From assembly GCF_003326675.1 (NCBI RefSeq), contig NZ_JPWF01000007.1:62001-126000 (forward strand): 64,000 nt of DNA, in the 5' to 3' direction. Positions 46,710 through 55,557 of the stretch are shown here, piece by piece. The notes beneath the pieces were generated by a model. The model did not search any database. It saw only the letters and a list, made by a program, of their open reading frames with translations, and was not told the origin of the DNA. Position numbers and translations under genes: made by a program. The DNA is from Thalassospira profundimaris. Its GTDB lineage: Bacteria; Pseudomonadota; Alphaproteobacteria; Rhodospirillales; Thalassospiraceae. Positions within the stretch are counted from its first letter, which is position 1. Each line of letters begins with the position of its first letter.

Positions 46710-47972
46710 TTATTGCAAACCGCGAAGCGGCAAGTACAAGACCGTATCACCCCTTGATACAGCGCCGCAATTTTCGGGTATTTCGATCAATCCGTCGGCC
46801 CAAACCATCGATGACAGCATGCCGGAACTGGTAGACGAAAAAGCCACGGCCTCAAATGCACCATCGTCATTTTGCACTAGACGCGCCCGCAACCATTCTC
46901 GCCGTCCGGTCCCGCGACGGAAATCAAAGCCCGCACGCACCGGCATGCGCACCGGGGCCGTTTGTGATTTTTCTGCCCCCATCACATGGCGCAAAAGCGG
47001 CATCACATAGAGCAACCCGGACACCAGTACCGACACCGGATTGCCCGGCAGACCGATCACCAGACAGTCGCCAATCTTGCCACGCATCAATGGTTTTCCG
47101 GGTTTGATCGCCAATTTCCACGCCGTGATTTCACCCAGATGATCAACAACCGGTTTTAAAAGATCGGCCTTGCCGACCGATACCCCGCCCGATGTCATTA
47201 CCACATCATGCCTTTTCGCTGCATCCCCGATGGCATCGCGCAGCACATCAAAATCATCGGCCAGCAAACCAAGATCGGTCACGTCGCAACCGATATCGCG
47301 CAACATACCGATCATCGCAAAACGGTTGGAATCATAGATACCACCCGGTGGCAACGGATCACCCGGCTTGGCCAGTTCATCCCCGGTCGAAAACACCGCA
47401 ACCTTAAGCGGCTTGGCCACCTTCAGGAAACCACATCCCTGCCCGGCGGCAATGGCAATATCTTGCGGGCGCAGAACCATGCCTGCTTTCAGAACCACAT
47501 CACCGGATTTGATATCTTCCCCGGTCCAACGGATGTTTTGATGCAGCTTGGTCCGGGCAATCACATCTTGGGCGATTTCGATGACGGTTTCATCGTCATT
47601 GGCAATGACATTTTCCTGAATGATGACGCAATCTGCCCCATCGGGAATGGCCGCACCGGTGGCAATGCGGATGGCGGTCCCTTCCGGGATTGTTTCGGCA
47701 TATGGATGCCCGGCAAGTGATACGCCTGCGACCTTCACAGCACCGTCAAGTTTCGCCAGATCGGCAAAACGAAGCGCATATCCATCCATTGCCGAATTAT
47801 CAACAGATGGAACCGAAACGCTGGCAATGACATCTTCGCGCAACACCGCGCCATAGCATGCGGTCAAAGGGCGTTCTTCAACGTCGTCGCGCATGGCGAC
47901 TTCGGCAAATGCGATTTCAAGTGCCTCAGAAAGCGGGGTCAGTCCGGGTTTGATATCTTGCATCTTGGTCAT
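46710..47972 (-). CDS. moeA: Molybdopterin molybdenumtransferase
   Basis: Inserts molybdenum into adenylated molybdopterin. The 420-residue length is normal. Family marks: SVDNSAMDGYALRFADL, GAAIPDGADCVIIQE, FSTGDELAKPG with GGIYDSNRFAMIGML, TSGGVSVGKADLLKPV, KPGKPLMRG and GLPGNPVSVLVSGLLYV. The next gene downstream is the metallo-hydrolase, 86 bp away. A tandem 14-bp repeat lies just upstream of the start. Confidence 0.96.
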   Translation of the reverse strand: MTKMQDIKPGLTPLSEALEIAFAEVAMRDDVEERPLTACYGAVLREDVIASVSVPSVDNSAMDGYALRFADLAKLDGAVKVAGVSLAGHPYAETIPEGTAIRIATGAAIPDGADCVIIQENVIANDDETVIEIAQDVIARTKLHQNIRWTGEDIKSGDVVLKAGMVLRPQDIAIAAGQGCGFLKVAKPLKVAVFSTGDELAKPGDPLPPGGIYDSNRFAMIGMLRDIGCDVTDLGLLADDFDVLRDAIGDAAKRHDVVMTSGGVSVGKADLLKPVVDHLGEITAWKLAIKPGKPLMRGKIGDCLVIGLPGNPVSVLVSGLLYVMPLLRHVMGAEKSQTAPVRMPVRAGFDFRRGTGRREWLRARLVQNDDGAFEAVAFSSTSSGMLSSMVWADGLIEIPENCGAVSRGDTVLYLPLRGLQ

Positions 47973-47973
47973 T

Positions 47974-48001
47974 GCCCGATGTTATGGGCCCGATGTTATG
48001 G
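47974..48001. repeat. Tandem direct repeat, 14 bp x 2, before moeA
   Basis: GCCCGATGTTATGG occurs twice head to tail, filling most of the 38-bp gap between the iron permease stop and the moeA start. Confidence 0.85.
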
Positions 48002-48010
48002 ATAATGGGT

Positions 48011-49810
48011 TCAGGACTCGTTGCTGTGGCCAGGGCGGGATCGTGAAATGGCCCGGCTCAGCATAATCACCGGCACGACACCAACCAGAACAATTGTCAG
48101 CGCCCCAAGGGCCGCCTGTTCTATCATCTCGTCCTTGGCGAACTGATAAACATGGGTCGCAAGTGTATCAAAATTAAAGGGACGCAGGATCAGTGTTGCC
48201 GGAAGTTCCTTCATGCCATCAACAAACACCAAGACCGATGCTGCCAGAATGCCCCCGCGGATCATCGGGAAATGAATGCGCTTTAACGTTCCCCAAGGGC
48301 TTTCACCAAGGGTTCGGGCTGCATCATCCATGCTGGGTCGTACTTTGCCAAGAGCCGCCTCGATGGAGCCATATGATACCGCCATGAAACGCACGGCATA
48401 GGCAAACACCAGTGCGAACACCGTCCCGCTCAGTAACAGGCCGGTCGAGATACCAAACGTATCACGCATGACCGCATCAAGGGCGTTATCAAACCGTGCA
48501 AACGGGATCAGCACCCCGATGGCAAGAACAGCACCGGGCACCGCATAGCCAACCGATGACAAACGCACAAAGAATTTCAGGAATGGCTGCGGGAACAAAC
48601 GCAGCGCATAGGCCATAAACAAGGCACACCCGACAGCAAGTGCAGTTGCAAGCCCCGAGACCAGAAGACTGTTACCGGCAAATTCAAAGAAATCCGCCGT
48701 CCAGCTTTGATCAAAATAGCCGACCGAATAATAAATCAGCACAAGTGACGGAATAACAAAGCCCAACACGATCGGCAGAATGCAAATCGCAAGCGCCCCG
48801 ACCTTGGCCATCGGACCAAGATCATACCCCGGAAGTTCCTGATAGCGGTTCGTCGTATCGTGGAAGCGCTGGCGACGGCGAGAATAACGCTCAATCAGCA
48901 GAAGTGCGATGACAACGGCCAGCATGGTAAGCGCAATCTGAGCAGCCCCGCCGGCATTACCCATGCCAAGCCAGACATTGAAAACACCAGCCGTCAGGGT
49001 ATGAACCGCAAAGAAATCAATCGTGCCGAAATCATTGAGCGTTTCCATCAGGGCGATGACAACCCCAACAACAATTGCCGGACGCGCCAAGGGCAGTGCC
49101 ACAGTGACAAATGAACTCCATGCACTGCGACCCAGAACGCGGGCCGCCTCGATCACACAGATCGATTGCGCCAGAAATGCTGCGCGCGCCAGCATATAAA
49201 CATAAGGGTAAAGCGTCAGGCTAAGGACCATGATCGCCCCGCCCTTGGTACGGATATCGGGGAACCAGTAATCAGCCGCCGATGACCAGCCAAAGATACC
49301 GCGCAACAAACGTTGAACCGGTCCGGCATATTCCAGAAGGTCGGTATAAACATAGGCAACGATATAGGCCGGAACCGCCATCGGCAAAAGCATCGCCCAT
49401 TCAAAGAACCGCTTGCCCGGCAGCTTGCACATGGTCACAACCCATGCCGCCGAAACGCCCAGCAATGTCACACCAATCCCGACGCCCAACATCAGTACCG
49501 CGGTGTTTTTGACGTAACGCGGCAACATGGTCGATGCCAGATGTGGCCAGATATTCTCGGTCGGGAAAAATGCCAGATAGGCAACAGCAATGATCGGTGC
49601 AGCCACCATCATCGCAATGATGAATGCACCGATTAACCAAACCGACGATTGGCCACGCGGCAACCAGCGCATGGCAACATTACCGCCCGGTGTGCGCATT
49701 GGATCAAGCGTTTCGGTAACGGCGGCAGGACGACCGTCGTCATCCTTTTGCGTGTGACATGCGTTGTTCAAGGCGGTTTCCGTCTCAATCGTCGAAGGCA
49801 AATTATGCAA
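48011..49810 (-). CDS. Fe(3+) ABC transporter permease (FbpB/SfuB-like, fused)
   Basis: A 599-residue permease with about 12 TM segments in two homologous halves, typical of iron(III) permeases. EAA-like loops read EAARVLGRSAWSSFVTVALPLARP and DDAARTLGESPWGTLKRIHFP (in part). The N-terminal ~50 residues are polar and may be over-long; ATGs at codons 38 and 47 are options. It follows an Fe3+-binding protein gene by 184 bp. No ATP-binding gene is present beside it. Confidence 0.92.
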   Translation of the reverse strand: MHNLPSTIETETALNNACHTQKDDDGRPAAVTETLDPMRTPGGNVAMRWLPRGQSSVWLIGAFIIAMMVAAPIIAVAYLAFFPTENIWPHLASTMLPRYVKNTAVLMLGVGIGVTLLGVSAAWVVTMCKLPGKRFFEWAMLLPMAVPAYIVAYVYTDLLEYAGPVQRLLRGIFGWSSAADYWFPDIRTKGGAIMVLSLTLYPYVYMLARAAFLAQSICVIEAARVLGRSAWSSFVTVALPLARPAIVVGVVIALMETLNDFGTIDFFAVHTLTAGVFNVWLGMGNAGGAAQIALTMLAVVIALLLIERYSRRRQRFHDTTNRYQELPGYDLGPMAKVGALAICILPIVLGFVIPSLVLIYYSVGYFDQSWTADFFEFAGNSLLVSGLATALAVGCALFMAYALRLFPQPFLKFFVRLSSVGYAVPGAVLAIGVLIPFARFDNALDAVMRDTFGISTGLLLSGTVFALVFAYAVRFMAVSYGSIEAALGKVRPSMDDAARTLGESPWGTLKRIHFPMIRGGILAASVLVFVDGMKELPATLILRPFNFDTLATHVYQFAKDEMIEQAALGALTIVLVGVVPVIMLSRAISRSRPGHSNES

Positions 49811-49994
49811 GAAGCCGGTTTGCTATGTCGTGATAGCCTGCAATGACTGTCAAAGGCAAATGTTCCGGCTCCATCACCCTATAAAGACAATGCTTTCAGG
49901 CACATTAGTCGCCGATTTTCCACCCGCCATGAGCTCAATCAATTTTCCGGTTCATATCAGCCGAAACCGCAAAATCGATTTTTGCCTCCAACGC

Positions 49995-51020
49995 TTATTC
50001 GTTGAACCCGACTTCGTCGATCAAACGGATCGCCGCACCGCGATTTTCCGCAACAACGTTCAATGCCAGTGCATCATGGTTAAAGGTGCCCCATGAACGC
50101 ACCATTTCCGACCAAGCCACCCCCGGCTTGACCGGATATTCGAAATTGATGTCTGCATACATGTGCTGGGCTTCATCCCCCGACAGGAATTCGACCAGTT
50201 TGATCGCATTTTCCTTGTTCGGGGCATGTTTCATCAAGGCAACACCGGAAATATTGACGTGTGTGCCGCGATCCCCCTGATTGGGGAAGACAATACGCGC
50301 CTGCTTTGCGGCCGGTGCCTTGTTCGGATCGTCAAGCATCTTGCCGTAATAATAGGAATTGCCAATCGCCACATCGCAAACGCCCTGGGATACGGCTTCG
50401 ATCTGGTCGATGTCCGCACCTTGCGGCTTGCGCGCAAGGTTGTCCTTAAGCGCGGTCAGCCAGGTTTTGGTATATTCTTCGCCATGATGGGCAATCATCG
50501 AGGCAATCAGGGCGATGTTATAAACATGCATCCCGGAACGGACACAAATGCGTCCCTTCCATTTTGGATCGGCAAGGTCTTCGTAACTCGCGATTGCATC
50601 CGGAGCAACACGGTCAATTGACGTGTAAATCACGCGCGCGCGCGTGGTCAGACCGATCCAGAGATTGTTTTCGTCACGGAACTGACCTGGAATATTTTTG
50701 CTGAGTACGTCACTTGTCAGCGGCTGGGCAATGTCGGCATCAACCGCATCCTGAATACGGCCGATATCAACCGTCAAAAGCAGGTCAGCCGGACTATTAC
50801 GGCCTTCATGCTTGATACGTTCCACAAGGCCGCTTTGCGAGAACAGGGTATTCACACGAATGCCGGTTTCCTCGGTAAACCGTTTGAACATAGGCTCAAT
50901 CAGAAACGGCTGCCGCAAGGAATAGACATTGACTTCTTCTGCTGCTTGGGCGGATTGGATCATGGACAACCCCATAGCCGCTGCGACCAGACCATAGACC
51001 GTTTTGCGCAGAAAAATCAT
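49995..51020 (-). CDS. Fe(3+) ABC transporter substrate-binding protein, copy 1
   Basis: A 341-residue periplasmic iron-binding protein of the FbpA/FutA type. The signal peptide ends SAQAAEE. The start of the mature part is EEVNVYSLRQ, and the iron-ligand tyrosines lie in NSYYYGKM (~residue 235). ATG 51020 has GAGG just upstream; the 51059 start is rejected. It is a close paralogue of the next gene (same EVNVYSLRQ, SPADxLxTVDI, NNLARKPQG, PVKPGVxW stretches). Confidence 0.92.
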   Translation of the reverse strand: MIFLRKTVYGLVAAAMGLSMIQSAQAAEEVNVYSLRQPFLIEPMFKRFTEETGIRVNTLFSQSGLVERIKHEGRNSPADLLLTVDIGRIQDAVDADIAQPLTSDVLSKNIPGQFRDENNLWIGLTTRARVIYTSIDRVAPDAIASYEDLADPKWKGRICVRSGMHVYNIALIASMIAHHGEEYTKTWLTALKDNLARKPQGADIDQIEAVSQGVCDVAIGNSYYYGKMLDDPNKAPAAKQARIVFPNQGDRGTHVNISGVALMKHAPNKENAIKLVEFLSGDEAQHMYADINFEYPVKPGVAWSEMVRSWGTFNHDALALNVVAENRGAAIRLIDEVGFNE

Positions 51021-51220
51021 GAATGCCTCGTGTGGATGCGCTGTGTGATCACACAGCAATTAGGAATGATTTGTATTCGCCGTCCGGGAAATTAAAGGTT
51101 CGGTCCATGATTTTGCAAGTCCGAAAACCACATGGGTGCAATGTAAATGAAACGGGTTTCCGCCCAAAGGGCCCCTATCCCCTTTGGTTTGTCACTTTCG
51201 TGAAGAACGTAAAGCCGAAC

Positions 51221-51250
51221 AAAAAAAGGGATGGCAAACACCATCCCTTT
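51221..51250 (-). terminator. Rho-independent terminator of iron-binding protein copy 2
   Basis: Minus strand: AAAGGGATGG, loop TGTTTG, CCATCCCTTT then more T's (total run of ten with the stem end). It separates the two iron-binding protein genes into different transcripts. Confidence 0.92.
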
Positions 51251-51278
51251 GAAAATCTGCAATCGGATTACCGACAGA

Positions 51279-52295
51279 TTATTCATTATAGCCGATCTGA
51301 TCGACCATCTTGATCGCATCCGGGCTCAGACGGGCAATCTCGGCCAGCGGGAGCTCGTCTGCCTTGAAGGTTCCCCAGGACTTGACGTTTTCCGCCCATT
51401 CAACACCCGGCTTCACCGGGTATTCATAGTTCACTTCGGCGTAAATCTGCTGGGCAACATCACCGGTCAGGAATTCCATCAATTTGACGGCGTTGTCTCG
51501 GTTCGGCGCACTTTTGATCAGGCTCATGCCGGAAATATTCATCGACATGCCACGATCATTCTGGTTCGGGAAGACGATGTTTACTGACTCAGCCCAGGTA
51601 CGCTGTTCTTCATCATCAAGCATCTTGCCGAAGTAATAGGTGTTACCGATGGCAAGATCGCATTCGCCTTCCTTGATCGCCTTTACCTGGCCACGGTCAT
51701 TGCCCTGCGGCTTGCGCGCAAGGTTGTTTTTCAGGCCTTCAAGCCAGGTTTTGGCTTTCTCTTCGCCGTGAACGGCAATCATCGAAGCAAACAGCGCAAT
51801 GTTATAGTCGTGGGTGCCGGAACGGGTGCAAATCTTGCCTTCCCATTTCGGATCCGCCAAATCTTCGTAGGAGGCGATCTCACCTTCTGCCACGCGATCT
51901 TTGGACGCATAAATGGCGCGACCACGCTGGGTCAGCGCGAACCAGTGACCTTCCGGATCACGCAGATGCGCAGGAATGTTCGCATCAATGACGCCATTGG
52001 AAACAGAATCCGTTACGCCGGCATCAACAGCCTGCTGAATACGGCTGATATCAACGGTCATCAGAATATCTGCCGGGCTGTTTGCGCCTTCCTGTTTGAT
52101 ACGCTCGACCAAACCTTTTTCAGCAAAGATCACATTGACCTTAACACCGGTCTGTTCGGTGAATTTTTCAAACAATGGTGCAACCAGAAACTCCTGGCGC
52201 AGGGAGTAGACATTGACTTCCTGTGCGCTGGCAAGAGTTGCCGCAAACGCGGTCATGCCAAATACGGCACCACCGATAACTTTTCTGAATTCCAT
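51279..52295 (-). CDS. Fe(3+) ABC transporter substrate-binding protein, copy 2
   Basis: A 338-residue paralogue of the protein at 49995-51020. Signal peptide ending TLASAQ, mature start EVNVYSLRQEF, tyrosine ligands in NTYYFGKM. It is transcribed alone between its own operator-like promoter region (triple TTGCAA) and a terminator. Presumably it feeds the same permease under iron limitation; that is inference. Confidence 0.92.
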   Translation of the reverse strand: MEFRKVIGGAVFGMTAFAATLASAQEVNVYSLRQEFLVAPLFEKFTEQTGVKVNVIFAEKGLVERIKQEGANSPADILMTVDISRIQQAVDAGVTDSVSNGVIDANIPAHLRDPEGHWFALTQRGRAIYASKDRVAEGEIASYEDLADPKWEGKICTRSGTHDYNIALFASMIAVHGEEKAKTWLEGLKNNLARKPQGNDRGQVKAIKEGECDLAIGNTYYFGKMLDDEEQRTWAESVNIVFPNQNDRGMSMNISGMSLIKSAPNRDNAVKLMEFLTGDVAQQIYAEVNYEYPVKPGVEWAENVKSWGTFKADELPLAEIARLSPDAIKMVDQIGYNE

Positions 52296-52330
52296 TTGAA
52301 CGATCCCTATTGAACGTAACGACGTTTCAA

Positions 52331-52375
52331 CCCCTTAGTTGCAACTCACTTGCAACTGCATTTGCAATTAAGGGG
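52331..52375 (-). promoter_or_regulatory. Candidate iron-responsive operator (triple TTGCAA)
   Basis: TTGCAA occurs at 52339, 52350 and 52362 (spacing 11 and 12 bp, about one helical turn), forming TTGCAA-N5-TTGCAA and TTGCAA-N6-TTGCAA dyads. An outer 14-bp inverted repeat (CCCCTTAGTTGCAA / TTGCAATTAAGGGG, one mismatch) encloses them. It lies 36-80 bp upstream of an Fe3+-binding protein gene. The binding regulator (Fur/Irr-type or other) is inferred from the gene it controls. Confidence 0.6.
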
Positions 52376-52472
52376 TATCCGTCTTCATTTCAATAAAGGT
52401 TCGCCGCCAACACACCACGACTGTGAAGCGCATCACTTATGCGAACTCAGGGATATAAAACCGCTTGGAGCC

Positions 52473-53306
52473 TCAGAGAACGTTAAATGATCCACCACTT
52501 GATGCGCGCCAGGCATCCAGGAATTCCTGATAGGCAGGAATATCCCCTGCCCGTTCTTCAAGCCACCCGACCGTCAGGTTGATGGCGTGATTATAGCCGT
52601 CATGATCGGTCAAACCGGTATGCAGCGCGTGACGCAGATACAACAAATAGGTATTCAGGACGTCGGTTTCGCAATAACGCCGGATGCCATCAATCTCGCC
52701 ATTGTCATACATGTCCGAAACCTTGCTGCCATCGACCCCGGTTTTGCCAGGCAAATCAAGGGCTGCACAAACCTCGTTCATTTTGGTACGTGCAGATGCA
52801 CCGTAATCGGAAAGGACTTCGGCAAGGTCACAATGCCAGTTCGGGGCATAACGCGACGTGTAGTTTTCCCATTTATTTGTTGCCTGATGCAGCCACCGGG
52901 CCGTGACCCCGTGCTTCATCGCGCGGTATTTTAAAACCGGCAAATCAAATCCGCGCCCGTTGAAACTGACCAATCGGGGATACAGTTTCCCGCAATAGGC
53001 AAAGAACCCGTTCACAAGGTCCTTTTCCTCGGATGTCAAATCACCACCGGATCGCAGTTCTTCGATCTCGTACATTTCAAGATCGCCGTCACGCTGGATC
53101 GTTGCGCGCAGGAAACTGATGGCGACCACCTTGTGAAACGGCTGTCGCGGGAACCCGTTGCGGCCACTGGTGATTTCCAGATGATAGTCTTCAAGCATCT
53201 TGCGGCCCGTTTCCGGGCCTGGTGCGGTTTCGCCGGTCAGTTGCGGCAAAACATCGATATCGGGAACGGTTTCGATATCAAAGACGAACAGACTGGAATG
53301 CATCAT
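52473..53306 (-). CDS. 3'-5' exonuclease, DnaQ/PolB-exonuclease-like
   Basis: A 277-residue protein with the DEDD exonuclease fold. Motif I is LFVFDIETVPD (Asp-x-Glu), motif II lies in LVSFNGRGFDLPVL and motif III in RRYCETDVLNTYLLYLR. This is the group annotated as predicted PolB-like exonuclease (DNA_pol_B_exo2), not attached to a polymerase. Function in DNA or RNA trimming is inferred. ATG 53306 is chosen over 53318 because GGGG lies 6 bp upstream. Confidence 0.87.
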   Translation of the reverse strand: MMHSSLFVFDIETVPDIDVLPQLTGETAPGPETGRKMLEDYHLEITSGRNGFPRQPFHKVVAISFLRATIQRDGDLEMYEIEELRSGGDLTSEEKDLVNGFFAYCGKLYPRLVSFNGRGFDLPVLKYRAMKHGVTARWLHQATNKWENYTSRYAPNWHCDLAEVLSDYGASARTKMNEVCAALDLPGKTGVDGSKVSDMYDNGEIDGIRRYCETDVLNTYLLYLRHALHTGLTDHDGYNHAINLTVGWLEERAGDIPAYQEFLDAWRASSGGSFNVL

Positions 53307-53318
53307 CACTGGCCCCAC

Positions 53319-53643
53319 GGATTTGTTTTGCCCAACTTAACGACATGCGCGGCGAAATTCACGGAAATATCCGCATCCATTTATCCAAGTCTACCTGACA
53401 TCTCCTGCCATCCCTGTCAGGAGCAATCGGTAATAATGCCAACATGCAATCGTGATCACGTCACGGTTACCTGACTGACCGGGGGTTGCATCAATTTTAA
53501 ACCCACGGTTAAACTTGCCATACCTGTATCAGGGGCACCGTCTGATCATAATGGGCAATCCGCCACTGATGATCATGGGCCAAACGCCGCAAAGACAGTG
53601 CATTTGATGCGATTCCGGACCGCAACCACGAAGGGACAGAAGG
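53319..53643. other. Intergenic region between the exonuclease and the orphan binding protein
   Basis: 325 bp with no supported gene. It holds the divergent promoters of the two flanking genes. The only structure I see is a repeated TGATCAT (53543-53549 and 53570-53576), each leading into ATGGGC or TGGGC, 68-100 bp before the binding-protein ATG. Confidence 0.6.
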
Positions 53644-54678
53644 ATGAAAACCCTGCCTACCGGAGCCGCAATGCTAATGGCCGTTGGCCTCGCATTTTCC
53701 CCATTCATATCAAGCGCCAAGGCCGACACCGCGTCTTGCGAAATAGACCGGCCGGTGATGTTTGCCGGACTTAACTATGATAGCGCGCTGTTTCACAATG
53801 CCGTGGCACGCTTCATCATCGAAAAAGGATATGGGTGCAAAACGGATGCCCTGCCCGGCGATGTCATTCCGCTTTTGACCGGGGCTGGCAAAGGCGATGT
53901 TGATGTTGTCATGGAAATCTGGCGCGACAATGTGGCCGATGCCTGGAAAAAGGCCGAAGCCGCCGGAACAGTCAGCCAGATCGGCGTCAATTTTGACGAT
54001 GCCATCGAAGGATGGTTTGTGCCGCGCTATGTGATCGAAGGCGATGCAGCGCGCGGGATCGAACCGATGGCACCGGACCTGAAATCGGTTTCTGATCTTT
54101 CAAAATATATTGATCTGTTTTCCGATCCCGAAGAACCCGGCAAAGGCCGTTTTTACAACTGCCCATCGGGTTGGGTTTGTGAAAAAGTCAATTCGGCCAA
54201 GCTACATGCCTATCGGCTTGATGAAAGCTACACCAATTTCCGCCCAGGAACCGGTGCCGCATTGTCTGCGGCTATTGCATCGGCCCATAAACGTGGCAAA
54301 CCGGCCCTTTACTACTACTGGGGACCGACATGGGTGATGGGACTTTATGACAGTTACCGTCTGAAAGAACCGGCTTACGATCCGGCTATTTTCGACGCGT
54401 TGAAAACGGATCCTGAACCGAAAAAGGCAACCGCCTATCCGCAAAGCACGGTCACGGTCGGCGTAAATACCGCATTCATGAAGGCCGCGCCCAGCCTTGT
54501 CACCTTCCTGACCCATTACGAAACCAGTAACGCACTGGTTTCGGAAATGCTGGCTTACATGCAGGAAAACGATGAAAAGCCAGAGGGGGCTGCTCTTTAC
54601 TTCCTGAAACAGAAGCCGGAAATCTGGAAATCATGGGTACCGGATGCGGTTGCCAAGCGGGTTGAAAGCGCGCTTTAG
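53644..54678 (+). CDS. Orphan glycine-betaine-type ABC substrate-binding protein (OpuAC domain)
   Basis: A 344-residue periplasmic binding protein. The signal peptide ends SSAKA. The OpuAC pattern is present: DVDVVMEIWRDN, GRFYNCPSGWVCE (Cys-x6-Cys, like the ProX CNPGWGC loop) and PALYYYWGPTWVMG with the aromatic cage. No permease or ATPase is attached; it ends at its own strong terminator. It may feed one of the two ProVW systems a few kb downstream. Confidence 0.88.
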   Translation: MKTLPTGAAMLMAVGLAFSPFISSAKADTASCEIDRPVMFAGLNYDSALFHNAVARFIIEKGYGCKTDALPGDVIPLLTGAGKGDVDVVMEIWRDNVADAWKKAEAAGTVSQIGVNFDDAIEGWFVPRYVIEGDAARGIEPMAPDLKSVSDLSKYIDLFSDPEEPGKGRFYNCPSGWVCEKVNSAKLHAYRLDESYTNFRPGTGAALSAAIASAHKRGKPALYYYWGPTWVMGLYDSYRLKEPAYDPAIFDALKTDPEPKKATAYPQSTVTVGVNTAFMKAAPSLVTFLTHYETSNALVSEMLAYMQENDEKPEGAALYFLKQKPEIWKSWVPDAVAKRVESAL

Positions 54679-54712
54679 ACCGATCAGATTTCTATAAAGT
54701 GAAACAGCTTAC

Positions 54713-54746
54713 GCAAGGCGCAGTGAAATATCTGCGCCTTGCTTTG
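54713..54746 (+). terminator. Rho-independent terminator
   Basis: A perfect 11-bp stem, GCAAGGCGCAG (54713-54723) / CTGCGCCTTGC (54732-54742), 8-nt loop, short T-run. Ends the orphan binding-protein gene; the MarR gene ends 16 bp further on in the opposite strand. Confidence 0.85.
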
Positions 54747-54757
54747 TGCAGATATGT

Positions 54758-55306
54758 CTATGCGTCTTCATTCGATTGATGTCCGTACTCGTAAAGCTGT
54801 TCTGATGGTTCGTCATCCGCGGTGATAATCCGACCCATGGTCGGCGGACGCGGGTCGACATCATCCGATGCCATCAGGCAGGCAACTTTTTGCAGCGACG
54901 ACAGGATTTTTCCGCGTTCGTGCTGGCCAAGCATTTCATACGACTGCATGAAATGATCATCAAGCAACGGCGGTGTATTGATCAACACCTCCCGCCCCTT
55001 ATCCGTCAGACGGCTATTGACCACACGTTTGTCGTTGGCATTACGCGTGCGAATGATAAAGCCGCGTTCTTCAAGCCGGTTCAGGATCGTTGTTACCGTC
55101 GCCTGACTAAGCGACACGTGGCGCGAAATCTCGCGCACGGTAACCGCACCCAATTCTTCGATCGCCAATAGCACAACAAGCTGCGGAACAGTAAGACCAC
55201 AAACCTTCATCACATGTTTTGAATGAAGGTCTGTTGCGCGAATGATCTGTCGCAGAGCGACCAAAACATCAAGAAACTCCTTACGTCTTGGCTTGTTCGT
55301 TGCCAT
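54758..55306 (-). CDS. MarR-family transcription regulator
   Basis: A 182-residue winged-helix regulator. The core reads LTVPQLVVLLAIEELGAVTV, then ISRHVSLSQATVTTILNRLEERGFIIR for the recognition helix and NDKRVVNSRLTDKG for the wing. It is divergent from proVWX over a 251-bp gap holding a candidate operator palindrome, so it probably controls osmoprotectant uptake. The effector is unknown. Confidence 0.92.
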   Translation of the reverse strand: MATNKPRRKEFLDVLVALRQIIRATDLHSKHVMKVCGLTVPQLVVLLAIEELGAVTVREISRHVSLSQATVTTILNRLEERGFIIRTRNANDKRVVNSRLTDKGREVLINTPPLLDDHFMQSYEMLGQHERGKILSSLQKVACLMASDDVDPRPPTMGRIITADDEPSEQLYEYGHQSNEDA

Positions 55307-55355
55307 ATTCGCACACCTTTCATCATTCGCAGCCGGGTCAACTTAACGCCACTAT

Positions 55356-55371
55356 CATTTGACATCAAATG
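55356..55371. promoter_or_regulatory. Candidate MarR operator overlapping a proV -35
   Basis: CATTTGA-CA-TCAAATG, a 7-bp dyad with a 2-bp centre, overlaps a TTGACA (55359-55364). A second small dyad TCACT-TT-AGTGA (55388-55399) and a -10-like TATAAC (55401-55406) follow. The 251-bp gap between marR and proV contains no other strong signal. Confidence 0.5.
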
Positions 55372-55557
55372 TTTTGAACTGTAACTATCACTTTAGTGAA
55401 TATAACGAGATTTGTGAAACCGTGCGTCGGAACGGCGGATCCCCGCCACCGCGGCACGAGCTTCACATTGAAAAAAAACCGATAAGCATTCTGACCTCGC
55501 CGATATTTTTTCACCGGCGGGAATCGGGCTGTTGTCGCCCAAAATCGACAAGGACTC

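Noticed and set aside
51056-51082. GAAT-N7-ATTC dyad upstream of iron-binding protein copy 1 as an iron box
   Set aside because: Short AT-type dyad, unlike the TTGCAA element before copy 2, so I could not support it as an operator.
53494-53515. CtrA-like TTAA-N-TTAA box
   Set aside because: The spacing is 8 rather than the 7 of the CtrA consensus, and the context gives no cell-cycle gene.
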